Assembly (NCBI GenBank): GCA_025602915.1
Contig: JAHLJZ010000135.1
Location: 1 to 42,290 of the forward strand
Direction: 5' to 3'
Length of the DNA: 42,290 nucleotides
Origin: Paraphysoderma sedebokerense
Lineage: Eukaryota; Blastocladiomycota; Physodermatomycetes; Physodermatales; Physodermataceae
Of the stretch, positions 22,839-37,150 are shown in pieces. The number at the start of each line of letters is the position of its first letter. Positions within the stretch are counted from its first letter, which is position 1. Under the pieces are notes generated by a model, which saw only the letters and a list, made by a program, of their open reading frames with translations, searched no databases and was not told the DNA's origin. The position numbers and the translations under genes were made by a program.

Positions 22839-23700
22839 TAAGTTTAATATAGTCCGACTTGGGGCAGCTTTAAGACGAATTTGGAACTGTCCGAAAGTTG
22901 GGGCGTAGATATTATATATTTGTATTAAATGTGAAAATTAGTAGTGAGGCATCCAGAAACAGTTAATTTTTTTTCTCGGGAAATGGCTATTGGTGCCCTT
23001 TTGTTCCAACGTGCAGAAATGTGGCTCAATGGCAGCCGAAAATGATTGGAATGCCGGATTTCGGCGCATTATTTCCATTCTGTGAAGCCTACTTCGTACG
23101 ACAATATATACATGCTGAATGGCGTTGCTTGCCATGGTTGGCAGAATGTAGGAATAAGTGTATGTACGAAATTCTCAATAGTGCCATTTCTGACAGGGAT
23201 GCATGGAATAATCTTCCAGTTGCAACGCTCCGAAAGAATTCGTGCTGTGCTCGTCAATGATGGTTTGATTATCTTTTTTAGTAAAACGAAATCCGTAAAT
23301 ATGGAACACATTTAAGCTTCTATTTGCTGCAACTCATCCGGGAACACTATTAATGAAAAACCAGCGAATTTATTGACAATTAACCGATGCTTTGACTTAA
23401 ATGATGGATTTTATCATGGAACAAATGCGTACTCTGTCATTTCCCTGTGCGGGAGTCATTCCACATTGAGATTTACGCTTGTGTTGCTGATATTATCATA
23501 ATTCAACCATGAAAAGACGGTCCCGTGTTCTGATCACTCGCGTGGCTTGTTGCGTTGTGCATACAATTGATGACAGCGGAGTGGTTAATCTTCGATTCCG
23601 ATTTAGTTCTCTTGTAGTGAGGTGAAGATTGAAGCAACTCTATCTCAATTTATTCATTGAAGTCAGCAAGCGTTATTATATAAGTATCAGAGAAAACATC
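22839..23700. other. Intergenic, divergent spacer with nothing recognised
   Basis: About 860 bp between two divergent genes. It has only short frames lacking ATG starts on both strands around 23020-23315, with no family resemblance. No RNA gene, repeat or mobile element was seen. Confidence 0.45.
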
Positions 23701-24241
23701 ATGGTTGTGCTTCGAACAAGAAAAAGTGGAGGCGTTACACACGAATCCGAAAACATCGGTTCCTCTTTCCGTACCCTCCGTTATAAAAACGGCGTTCCTT
23801 CATCTGCAGCTCAGTATCTGGCGGAAATCAGTCAGTCTGCAATGAATAGGGACCATTCAAATCAATCCAAGTCGACTGAGACCACTTTGATGACTGAGTT
23901 CCCCCAGAAGAAAAAAAGACACAGTTCACCAGCCAGTGCGTAACCTGCTATCTCATCTCCTCATGCATTCTTATATATTTGAAAACTACAAGCTCCAATG
24001 TACGCTAACATAAATTCGTTTGTAATGACTAGGCCAATCAAATGAAACCAAGGATTTGAGGAAAAGGTTGGTTCCTTTGAATGTTGGCGGGAAAATATTG
24101 AAAGGAAAGACGAAGAAGAAAACTGCAGAATTTACCTTTGAAGGATTAAGGCAACTCAGAGCTTGTGGGGAACCCTTGGTAAAAGGGTTATCCGTTGACG
24201 AAATTATGGAAGATTTGCGCTTCTTACGAGGACTTGGTTAG
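23701..24241 (+). CDS. Unrecognised basic protein
   Basis: Two exons give about 150 residues from ATG 23701 (MVVLRTRKSGGVTHESEN). The intron starts GTGCGT (after the codons for SPA) and ends GACTAG near 24032, restoring the frame. The N-terminal half is polar with a KKKRH patch, a possible nuclear signal. The second half has a lysine block (KILKGKTKKKTAEFTFEGL) and a helical end (GLSVDEIMEDLRFLRGLG). The stop overlaps a good donor (CTTG/GTTAGT). If a downstream intron ending CTCTTTTACAG is used, translation ends one residue later (GLGV), so both forms are nearly identical. No domain was recognised; a nucleic-acid-associated role is a guess from charge. Confidence 0.55.
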
Positions 24242-25267
24242 TATTCTGCATTCTTTGGTTTAATTTCTTTAATCATATCTCGGCTTTCATCGAGAATGGT
24301 TGAAATTGGTGATCGATTTCATTTGATTTAAGCTTCTGATGGGACTTGCTATTTGCTGAATTTGCCGATTATAGCAGGTTGCAAACAGCAGCAGACCTGG
24401 TGGTCTGGTCCGGAGGACATTTTGCTGTTGTCATTGAGCAAAGCATCCATTTTAGGATTTCGTCACTGACTCTTACTCTCTTTTACAGGTGTTTAAGAAA
24501 GTCCTCGGAGAATTTGGATGAAAGAAACGTATTTCCGTTCAGTACAGAGAACGAGACTTGTTATATATTTATTTTGAGATGTCGTTTGATTGATGTTGCT
24601 GCGAATCACAGTGTTCAATGTCGGACGATGTCAGCTTTGTACATAAGATATCTGTCTAGTTTTGAATATTATTCTACAATAAATGTGACTTTGTTCACAG
24701 ATAAAGACAATCAGCAATACTTCATATACTGTTACGACGATTCACTTGTACTTCAATCATTAGCGAGGATATATAGAGGGTGGATGGGATTGGCATCATT
24801 TTGCCATTCAGGCTGCAGCATAAACTCTCCCCATTGTTGCATTACGAGTCTACATGGATAAGTACCACGTCCGATGTAGGCGATAAATTGGACTTTACTT
24901 TGAAAGGACACATTTCTCAACATTCTCTTCATCATGACTGTATTGATTCAGTATTGGTTCCCTTCTTATCTGTCGAGTAATGTAGATATAATAAATTAAC
25001 ATTGTCTGGCGGCAGGGAGATCATGAGCCGTCATCTGTCACGCTGTCCCCATCTGTTGACAAACAAACTCCCTCGATTCCCCTTGGCTTCCCATTCCTCT
25101 TTTCACCCACATTCACTTTCCTTGTATCACGCTGACGCTTTATCAGAGCATCGAGTTGTAAATTAGTTCTCTCTGTGACGCTTTTGCTCCTATATCACCT
25201 TTCGATTCGATCTTGTGCGAGACCTACTGCCCCGTTTCCCACGACAAACCATTAACGCGTTTAACTC
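24242..25267. other. Intergenic upstream of MCM3
   Basis: About 1 kb. A + strand frame at 24346-24861 lacks an ATG near its start and shows no recognisable family, and short frames overlap it on both strands. I treat it as non-coding or as 3' UTR of the basic-protein gene. The last 200 bp, rich in C and T, are the likely MCM3 promoter and leader. Confidence 0.4.
25255..25260. promoter_or_regulatory. MCB-like element ACGCGT before MCM3
   Basis: ACGCGT, within the palindrome AACGCGTT, lies 7 bp upstream of the MCM3 ATG. This is the MluI cell-cycle box bound by fungal MBF, which drives G1/S expression of MCM genes. Its position so near the ATG is unusual and could place it in the leader; the role is inferred. 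Confidence 0.45.
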
Positions 25268-28800
<3,533 letters not shown>

Positions 28801-29405
28801 AGTAGTGACGAAACATTATTTTACCTGTCGTCAGTCAATGTAAATTATACAAATTGTACCCCACTTGCTTCGTTTTGTCTTCAGTACCGAAATGCCTTTT
28901 TGTTCAGACTTTGTGTTTACTATTGTGAAGATTCGGCATGTACATGTATATTCCAGCTGTTTGGATATTTATATGGTTCAATTAAATTACTAGTTATTTC
29001 TTTTACTCAAGCGAAGCGTGATGTGTCACTCGCCGTGCGTATTCCGTAAAATTTTATTGTTAGGATTAGTTTTCATAACACACTACTGTATTTCTACTCC
29101 CACACTTCGTCGCGGGAACCGAGATTCATACATTCAGACTCATGTTGTTTTGAATTATTCTTACAAATCCCATAAAGACTCTAAACATATATTTACAATT
29201 GAAAACCTAATAAACTTACATAACCCATAATCAAAGGTGAAGTGGATGCTCCGCCAGATATAAGTTTGATATCAATCAACCATTTAATACCATTTATTTT
29301 GCGTAGCGTCGGACACATTTATTTGTCGATGAGGAAGGTACTTGGGTTCGCGAATGTCATAAATTTTTATCAAATTCTAATCAAGGGATAACCGCAGTAG
29401 ATAAG
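28801..29405. other. Convergent intergenic, MCM3 / NSE4
   Basis: This holds the 3' UTRs of MCM3 and NSE4. One short + strand frame at 29021-29230 (ATG, 69 codons) begins with a signal-peptide-like run (KILLLGLVFITHYCIS) and has no introns or known family. It could encode a short secreted peptide, but chance is as likely. Nothing else was recognised. Confidence 0.3.
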
Positions 29406-30793
29406 TTAGCGCACACGATTGTGTAAATTTGAGTAATGAAACGTTGATATGTTTAAAGAAATTGAACGCACGTTCCAGTCCTCAAAGTCAATAGACATAA
29501 TCAATTGCTTTCTCTCAATTCCTTCTTCATTTTGTGCAGAAGAATCAATCGCGTACACGACCAAATCTTCCGTCTCTTCATCTTTCCTAATGGTAGCTTT
29601 TCCTTCTTTAATTAAAAAGGAGACATAAAATATATTTTCGACGGTTTGGGCAAAATCGTGCGGGTTGATCACAAATTCGTAGTAATTGCATTGACCATTT
29701 TCTAACAAAATTCTCATTACTTCCGTAACGTAGGTGGGAGTGTCTTGCCGATTGTTGGTCATATCTTCTTGTGTCAGCTGGGAAATTAAAATAATAGACT
29801 GTAAGTAGGGAATCAAATCGCTATTCAGCTCGAAATAATACTCGTACTTCGACTGGTTTGATAATTTCCTTGGAACCAGCATCTCTCTTGCGTTGCTGTC
29901 GAACTTCCCTTTTCTTTGCTTCTACGGAAAGAGGTCCCAACCTACAAGCAGAAAGACGTTTTAGAATCAAATTGTCCAGGATCAGCTTTGATGAAGCAGC
30001 GGCCGCGGAGAAATGGTGAATACGAACATGAAATCTGTCGTTGGCACTCTTGATCCGAAACTCATCAAAACTTTCCCAATAGTTTCCAATGATTTGTACA
30101 TTTCTTCAGCTTGAAACTCTTCGTTTGTATTCCTCAATCCTGCGAAACTAAAAAGTCTCGACATGAATTCGTCCGTGTCCAAAACCGAAGAGGAATTTCT
30201 CATTTTTGAAGCTCTTTGCACACCATAGTTGGCAGTCGAAAGAAGGAATCTGGTATCCAGCATCGCATCTTGTGTTGTTTTTACTAGTTTGTGGTAAAAG
30301 GAAGGGCGGTAAATAACTGAACGTGACGGATGAGATACATCAAACTTTAAATCTCAAACCTCGATTAAATATGTCAGAGGCCTGGGAAACAAGAGTTCCA
30401 ACCTCGGCGGGATTACTTGAGGCTAAATCGGATCGACTTTCTATAATTGAATAACGCCATGTTAGAACGGTCGTGGAGCTTGAAAACAAGCACCAGGTTA
30501 TCGCGAAGATAAACAGTGCAACTGTGGGATTCTTTGCGAAAGATAACGATCTGTCCCACAGACAAAACTAAATTCATTCTCAAACGAAGATTTCCGTCAA
30601 GGGATAGTGGCATACCGTTAACATTAGTCAGGAGCTGCCTGATTCGGCGTCTTAGGCCTCTTCTTTCGTCCTCTTCTTGGTGCGGATCATACTCATTAAG
30701 GTCCAGTGTTCCTCTAAGACTATGATGCGACTCTTGCTCCATGTCATCGTCTGAACGAGTATCCATGGTCTGCGGGCGGACAGCGGTGAGCAT
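29406..30793 (-). CDS. NSE4: NSE4, SMC5/6 complex kleisin
   Basis: The kleisin subunit that bridges the SMC5 and SMC6 heads in the complex acting in recombination repair and replication-fork stability. Five exons, all in frame. I chose ATG 30793 (MLTAVRPQTMDTRSDD); the frame is open further upstream but begins there with GTG. Family landmarks: ERRGLRRRIRQLLTNVN, DAMLDTRFLLSTANYGVQRA, LRNTNEEFQAEEMYKSLE, GPLSVEAKKREVRQQRK, and the C-terminal winged-helix block INPHDFAQTVENIFYVSFLI. The end (QLIMSIDFEDWN, then about 20 residues) is a little unusual after the conserved FxxW. Family assignment is firm; the first residues are less so. Its start faces the mitochondrial carrier gene. Confidence 0.88.
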
Positions 30794-30851
30794 GGCTTTG
30801 GGATTGAGGGAGGGAACAAAGACTGTATGCCGTGTTGGAACTTTCGAAGGA

Positions 30852-30859
30852 TTTCGCGT
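30852..30859 (-). promoter_or_regulatory. SBF/MBF-like ACGCGAAA before NSE4
   Basis: Read on the minus strand, ACGCGAAA lies about 59 bp upstream of the chosen NSE4 ATG. It combines the CGCG core of MBF sites with the CGAAA end of SBF sites. A second CGCG lies about 12 bp further upstream. It supports placing the start at 30793 and suggests G1/S control, as at MCM3, but this is inference. Confidence 0.35.
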
Positions 30860-31483
30860 CACACTGTCGCGCTGTCTCTGTCTTTCGTGTGAATTTTATT
30901 CTTCCGTTGACCAAATATGTATATAAAAATAGTAGTGAATTAACGCATTCATTGTGTGCAATGATACTATTTGAGTCGAGAAAAACATTAAGGTTGCGCC
31001 AAGGGACATGAGGCTAATTCCATTCATCTCATACAAAGTATTATATAACGAAATATCCCCAAGTAACCCATATTCTCTTTGTAACATATTAGCTGTGGGT
31101 ACGAATAACATAAATAAGAAGGATGAAATTTCAATTTCTAAGAATTATGAATTTAGTGCGTTATTGTGGTCGCATTCCTTGTTTACCTCGGTTGTCATGG
31201 TATGAACATACAGCTCAATTTAAATCGTCTCACCAAATACCAAAGTAGCAGTAAAATAGCACATCATCAACTTCGATATAACAATAGCAGTGGTCCTTGG
31301 TATAGCCCAACTAAGCGATTCAATACAACCAAAGCCTAATTTTTATTTGGAAGGTACATCTCACACTTTTTGATTTTCCTTGCGTGGTTGGGCCGCGCCA
31401 GTGTTATGCATAAGAAACTTTCTAGAAAAGATCTAAATTCAACTAATCACGGAATTTATTACACTTCCAGCATAAAAAAAATA
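30860..31483. other. Divergent spacer, NSE4 / mitochondrial carrier
   Basis: About 620 bp of AT-rich DNA. Two ATG-initiated frames of about 65-70 codons overlap each other on opposite strands (30896-31111 minus and 31008-31205 plus). Neither has a recognised family, and they cannot both be coding in any ordinary way. I treat them as chance; an upstream non-coding exon of either flanking gene could lie here. Confidence 0.4.
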
Positions 31484-32898
31484 ATGCCAGACGCCGAGAC
31501 AAAGCGAGCAGCCAAAGAAATTGTGGCCGGAAGTTTTGGAGGAATTTGCCAGGGTAAATAATATGCAGTTCAAACTTAAAGTTGGCTGTTTGAACATTGT
31601 TCCGTATTTCGATTCGGTCTATTCTAAGCGGCTCTCTTTCGGAAACTATAAAAAAATTGAATTTACCTAAAATATAACATATTGTAGTCCTCTCGGGTCA
31701 GCCATTCGACACGATCAAAGTGAGAATTCAGACTCAACCAACACCTCCTCCTGGACAACCTCCACTATACAATGGTGTTGTAGACTGTGTAAAAAAGACA
31801 TATCAGAATGATGGATTCCGCGGGTTTTACAAGGTTGCTCCTTATCATCGCGAAGCTAGGGGAATTACCGGCTGATTTAGTCTTATGTGTAGGGCACATT
31901 GACACCTCTTTTGGGTGTTGGTCTGTGTGTGTCGATTCAATTTGCGGTGCTAGAACACACTAAACGATGGTTCGGCGAACGTGCAAAGAAAAGAAGTCCG
32001 ACTGGTGACTTGACATTGAGTGAATTATATATGAGTGGAGCGGTTGCTGGTTTGGCCAACAGGTGGTTCTTTCGTAGTTTCATACTGCCCCCGACGATGT
32101 CCGTTTCTTAACCCTCTTTTTGTTTTTCTTTTACTCTTCCAAGCTTCGTTTCGGGACCGGTAGAACACATAAGAACTCGCCTCCAAGTCCAAACTTCATC
32201 ATCTGCCTCAGGCTCCATCAAAACTGGGGCCATGCCAAATCATCCTTTCCAGCTTATCAGATATATTGCTTCGAATCATGGTATCTCGGGATTATATAAA
32301 GGTCAGGGTGTGACGATGCTGAGAGAATTTCATGGATACGGTATCTATTTTGCCACATATGAAGCCATCATTCGGTGGATGTGCGCACAAGAACATAAAA
32401 AACGGGAAGAATTGGCAACTTGGAAAGTTGTCGGCGCTGGCGCTTTGGCTGGTTACGCATTGTGGTATATTATCTCGCTCCTTTGTCTTCCTCTCTTTTG
32501 CTCCTTTTGAGTGTAATGAAGGAACCAAAGTTAACATGTTTGTCCGCAGGTTATCTATTTATCCTGTTGACACTGTCAAATCCAAACTGCAAACTGATTC
32601 GTTGGACCCTGCTCAAAGACAGTACAAATCAATGTTGGACTGTTTCCGAAAGACCATAGCGAGAGACGGACCGAAAGGGTTATTTAGAGGATTCGTCCCA
32701 TGTATGGTAAGGGCCGCCCCAGTTAATGGTGTTACTTTTGCTGGGTACGTATTAGTTGGCTTTGTTGTCCGTGTTATAACTTCTCTGATTTTTGAAGACT
32801 TTCGCTTATGATGCTGGCAAAAACTAATAATATGAACCCATGATATTCTTAATATTAGATTTGAAGTCGCTATGAGGGTGCTCGGACGTGACGAATAA
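31484..32898 (+). CDS. Mitochondrial carrier, YMC1/carnitine-type subfamily
   Basis: An inner-membrane SLC25 carrier of about 300 residues in five exons. It starts [20 protein letters not shown] at ATG 31484. The three tandem repeats carry the signature PxDxxKxRxQ or its variants: [28 protein letters not shown] and [14 protein letters not shown]. The glutamate in place of aspartate in the second copy and the phrases [20 protein letters not shown] and [17 protein letters not shown] are typical of YMC1/YMC2 and related carnitine or basic-amino-acid carriers. It ends MRVLGRDE. Known YMC1 relatives have been linked to glycine, glutamate or oleate metabolism; the true substrate cannot be read from sequence. 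It runs divergently from NSE4. Confidence 0.88.
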
Positions 32899-33318
32899 AC
32901 TTGTAAACATGTATCCGCATTTGTCGGATGCATTCATCATCTATGGAACCCATCATACAGAAACACTCGAATAGAATAAATTTAATTGAAATTCTCAATT
33001 CTAAATGATATGTCTTAACTCCAAGCATTCCACTCACGCCCAACTACAAAAATATTGTGCCATGTACTATTGGGGTGACACATAATGCGCCGGATTCGCT
33101 GTAGTAATAGCCAATATATTTCTGGGTTGCGTATTCATTACTTCCGGCTTTCATATCTTTGGTTTTACCTTTGCTGGCGTGCGCTACAATAATCGCGAAC
33201 AAGATTTTTAAGTGGCCGAACTTATTATCTCATGTTCCGAAAAGCACACACTTCCCAGAATTTCATTTTACATATCCCGTTTCATAGCCACCGTTGAATC
33301 AATATCAATGACTTGAAA
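32899..33318. other. Intergenic, carrier to membrane-protein gene
   Basis: Holds the carrier 3' UTR and the next promoter. On the minus strand a frame open from about 33227 to the stop at 33044 reads plausibly like protein (hydrophobic HLKILFAIIVAHASKGK, then QKYIGYYYSESGALC), but the first ATG (33154) leaves only 36 codons. It may be an exon of an unrecognised small gene or chance. Confidence 0.25.
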
Positions 33319-34699
33319 ATGAGTAGATCATACACCGTCCTACCCACGATTGACCCCACCAATTCAAACTACACCGTACCACCACCGCTCTCGCCAACTG
33401 GCTCCACCCGAAATATCTTGAACGTAAAAGAGCTCGCAAAAAATGCTTCGTATTTGCTGTCTTCCGGACTTCTGGCGACGGGTATTATGGCTGGAGGAAT
33501 ATATTTAAGTGCTGCAACGATGGGTAAATGTATGTGGTGACTTCAGTATTGGGAGGGTTATGTTTCTAGTGAGCTAGTGCGAAGTGATTCCGATTGAAAC
33601 AACCTAAATTTAACTGTGATTTTATATTTTATTTGAAATAGCCAATTACGAGGTAGACAGAGGGTAAGTTATCTTGCAATTGTGATTTGATTTGTCTGCT
33701 TTTCATGTCAATTTCAGTCATCTCATCCGTCTATTCTACCATCTCGGTCTCACCCATACTCACCTTTAACTTAGCACCTGCACCTGCGACTGCTGGGATC
33801 GAAAATTCAAAGGCCCATATTTCAATGCTCAAAAACAGTATAAAGCTGTGTACTTCAATTTCGATAATCAAACTATTTATTTGGTGTTATGGACGTTATA
33901 CCATACGTTGTTTTTACAAAAGTATATCGAACGATGTCTCTGGTTGATGGTGAACAATAGAGTTAGATGGATTGTTTTGGTTTGTGCTTGTATTAGTTAT
34001 TATCAGGTATGTGAATGATATTTCTATCCTCTCTATATGTTTATTGGAGGAATGCGATCTTATATTCAAAATGAGTTGGGGAAAACTCGATGTTAGTAGC
34101 GAGCTTGCCGCGAGGAAGGAGTTGCCAGGTCATTAACTTTTTATGTGTTATTTCTCTCGGATGGATTCTCAATAGGTATTCTACAACTGGGTATGCGCAA
34201 TTTCATTTATAATACTATTTCTTCTTTCTGTAGTCTAACATCCTCCTTCTGCGACATCGATAAGTGGGCTTCCTTCAACTACATCAACGATCGATTCTTT
34301 GAATTATGGCCAACCCAATTATTCTTCAACATCACTGAAATCATTCCATCGATTACTCTTTTCCACCTAACAGATTCTTATGCTACCGTTCCATCACCAT
34401 TTTTAGCCCTTTCTCTTACCGTTTCCTTCTCTCATATTTATTTGGCGTTAGAAGACCAAGGTTGGGCACATTTGGTGTCAGCTGCACAAGGCGGTGGTGA
34501 AAGTCCCGGATGGGAGTTTCTAAATGTTAGAGATTTGATGTTTTTATTGGGTGATTCGTTTGCAATTTTCGCCATGTTGATTGCAGGAGGAGGACGATGG
34601 AGATGGTCTACTAAAGCGAAAATATTGACGATGGTAGGCGGTGTCGTGTTTTGGAAAATCTTTTATGCTATTATCAAGGCAATTTATGGTTACCGGTAA
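33319..34699 (+). CDS. Unrecognised multi-pass membrane protein
   Basis: Spliced by eye from ATG 33319 (MSRSYTVLPTIDPTNSNY). A first hydrophobic segment follows (SYLLSSGLLATGIMAGGIY). A short exon (NYEVDRG) joins one with the cysteine cluster TCTCDCWDRKFKGPYFNA and then helices (NQTIYLVLWTLYHTLFL, RWIVLVCACISYY). The large last exon from about 34260 has WASFNYINDRFFELWPTQ, FFNITEIIPSITLFHL, SFSHIYLALEDQGWAHL, LNVRDLMFLLGDSFAIFA and a final helix ending IIKAIYGYR. I count six to eight membrane segments and about 340 residues. The exon borders around 34005-34260 are uncertain. I recognise no family; transport or lipid roles would be guesses. Confidence 0.65.
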
Positions 34700-35057
34700 C
34701 AATGTCAATGTAAAAAGAACAAACTATTGATGGATGTATAGAACTCTAAGTCTAAGATTGTATTTATTATCATAACGCTGGTGATGATAGAAAGTTCCAT
34801 CGTTCTGTCGCTACGATAAATGGATTTTTCAACTTGACAACGGTAAATTTATCATGAAGATGATTTAGTCTTTTTAATATTGAAAAAATATATAAAGCAA
34901 ATAACAATAAACAAATTTCTATTTCCAACAATATTAGCATCGTCGGTTTTCTACAAGATACAAAGCGCAACAAATAACTGAAAACTATTTCATTACAAAA
35001 AAAACCATTATCACTGAACGAATTGCTGTTCTACTATAAAGAATTCATCGACGTCAC
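34700..35057. other. Convergent 3' intergenic region
   Basis: Sequence between the stop codons of the membrane-protein and oxidoreductase genes, with A- and T-rich tracts. A minus-strand frame of about 67 codons (34770-34973) has no ATG at its beginning and is taken as chance. Probably 3' UTRs only. Confidence 0.5.
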
Positions 35058-36797
35058 TTAGCATTTCCCCTCACAAACATCACAAACGGCGTTCACGCTC
35101 TTTTTCAAGTATCTCATAAATTTCCACATGCCGACACTCATTTCCTTGTTGCCCATTGGGTCAATGGTTTGCTCCGGGAAAGCAATACCAAATCCAAATG
35201 CAGGCAGAGGAACTTCTTTAGTTGTACATTCGGTACTATCGTCATCTTCAAATGTGCAGTAAATTTGACCTGTTAACTTGTTGTAGTTGATACAATCGGG
35301 GTCGACGATTTTATTGAGAACAGTCAAAGTCGTATCGTTACCAGACGGTATAGCGGAGGTCACTTTGAAGGTGGGAAGGTTTCGCCTGTCGTATCCAACA
35401 GCATACACTATTTTCGTTACACCTCTCAATTCTTTAGCATATATTTGCTTTTCGGATTGCTTTTGATGAAGAAGCGGACACCGTACAAGGAACGGAATTC
35501 TTGAACCAGTCTTTTCCATGGCTTCTTCTTCTTCAGATTTCGTAGTCAAGGACTCGGTTTGGGATTGAGACTCGATATCGTGTAAATTATGCCTAGCCCA
35601 ATCGGCAGCTAAGCCTTTCAATCCAGTGTTGTCATATAAAATCCAGCTCTCTTTTCCCTGCTGTCTCTCTTCCTCGGTAGGGTCCATATAAACAGCATAC
35701 TTTAAATCATGTCGATAAAAATTCTTGACTAACTTTGGTCTACTTTCCTCTGGTAGTTCACACAGATTTTTCAATACTAAGATGGCAGAATGAGAAGAAC
35801 CGACAACGGCAACCGTATCTTCGGGTGTGATGGTTTGGGACAATATTGTTGGGTTAAGAGCTGTATCGAGACAGACTGGGGTAATAGCGTGCTTGTTTGG
35901 GTTGAGGAAAGTGTGAGGAGAGTAGGTTGAAGAAGTTGAACGAGGTTTGGATCCAGTGCAAAGGACGAGAGTTTTGGAAGTGAAGGAGGTAAACGAAGGG
36001 GATGGTAGAGATGGGAAGGGCTCCGGTTCAAAATCAAAATGGTCTGTTTGAGACGGGTCGACATGGATAGTCCACTTGGAGTTTACTGAAGGTGTCGTTG
36101 TAACCTAGGCGAGACAAAGAGAAAAGAGAAAGAGAACGTGCGACAGCAGTTGGCGGAGGTGGGAATTATAGGGGTGAAGAAAGTATAGAAGAAGTAGAGG
36201 CAAAAAAAAGAAGATGTTCAGTCAAAGATGCAGAGAATGAGATTCAAAATGCTACCCCTCAAACTCAATACCCATTCAGATACTGCGACCGTCAAATTTC
36301 ACCGCCGCAAGTTAAAGATAGAGAATTGCTTGACAACATACCGCACCATCTTCACACACTAATTCACATTCTTTTACCCAACCTTTGACCATATTAACTT
36401 TACCATTCTCGCCACCATGAACTGTCAAGATATGTCTAGTCAAAAGAGCACACATATGCAAGGCAACTCCCAAAGGACAACCCTTATCCTGCGGCAACTT
36501 ATTCAATTCCATCAAAGGATCTAATAACTCGTCGTTCTTGAACATTTCACATAACTTGTTGAGCGTAGGCGACACTTTGGCAAATTTTGAAAAGAGGGAT
36601 ACTTTAGTGTTGCTGGGGACCATGGGGTAGCGTTGCAGACGACCTCCATTGAAGGTAGGATCAATCCATAGAATGGGGTAAGTATTGGAGTCGAGGAGAT
36701 TTGCGACAGTTGCGAGGCCAGCGGGGCCGGCACCGACGACACAGGCTTTGTAGGTTGTCGGTGAATGAGGAGGGGACTGAGGGATATCTGTTATCAT
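35058..36797 (-). CDS. FAD-dependent monooxygenase-like oxidoreductase
   Basis: About 500 residues in two exons; starts MITDIPQSPPHSPTTYKAC at ATG 36797. The FAD-binding Rossmann motif is near the N-terminus (KACVVGAGPAGLATVANLLD). The second exon (from about 36103, acceptor CGCCTAG) carries a TLVLCTGSKPR-type strand and the second nucleotide-binding motif VAVVGSSHSAILVLKNL, as in flavin monooxygenases and L-ornithine N5-hydroxylase-like proteins. KIVYAVGYDRRNLPTF follows, the usual ATG-like dinucleotide-exit element. The C-terminal end has three cysteines in a cluster (CDVCEGKC). The substrate is unknown. Relatives occur, as far as I recall, in oomycetes and early fungi. The next gene upstream on the same strand ends 354 bp away. 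Confidence 0.75.
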
Positions 36798-37150
36798 GAC
36801 TAGTGAATCTGCGACGAGGACAATATCGTTTTAGTAATACAGATTGCAAGGAAGACGGCGATACTAGGGCAGTTTTCAATATCGGCGGCGGATAATTAGA
36901 CTTTACAGCTTCCTGTAATGCACACCAAGATACACAAAAAATGTTGTCTTTTATCTGTGGATATGGATAATGGCGATTCGAGACGGAATTTGACGGAGAC
37001 CGTTTCAATCGAGTCACGGGTGAACCAGCAGTGAACAGCCGGTGAACCATTCACGCGTGACTCTTGTGCTTTATTGTACAAATCATTCCTCTTTGTCCCT
37101 CTAATTACAATAGAATACATACTAGGCGGAACTTTCAATCTCATATATCT
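36798..37150. other. Spacer between oxidoreductase and PSD1
   Basis: Holds the oxidoreductase promoter and the 3' UTR of PSD1. Several minus-strand frames cross it but none begins with ATG and resembles a protein family. Nothing else was recognised. Confidence 0.4.

Noticed and set aside
24346-24861. A 171-codon + strand open frame upstream of MCM3
   Set aside because: It starts with TTG, has no ATG for most of its length, shows no recognisable domain and overlaps short frames on both strands. It cannot be joined in frame to the basic-protein gene, because the downstream acceptor leads straight to a stop.
30896-31205. Two overlapping ATG-started frames on opposite strands
   Set aside because: They overlap on opposite strands, lack introns and known families, and sit in a divergent promoter region.
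34770-34973. A hydrophobic minus-strand frame
   Set aside because: Begins with TTG, lies in the 3' UTRs of two convergent genes, and has only a chance-like hydrophobic run.
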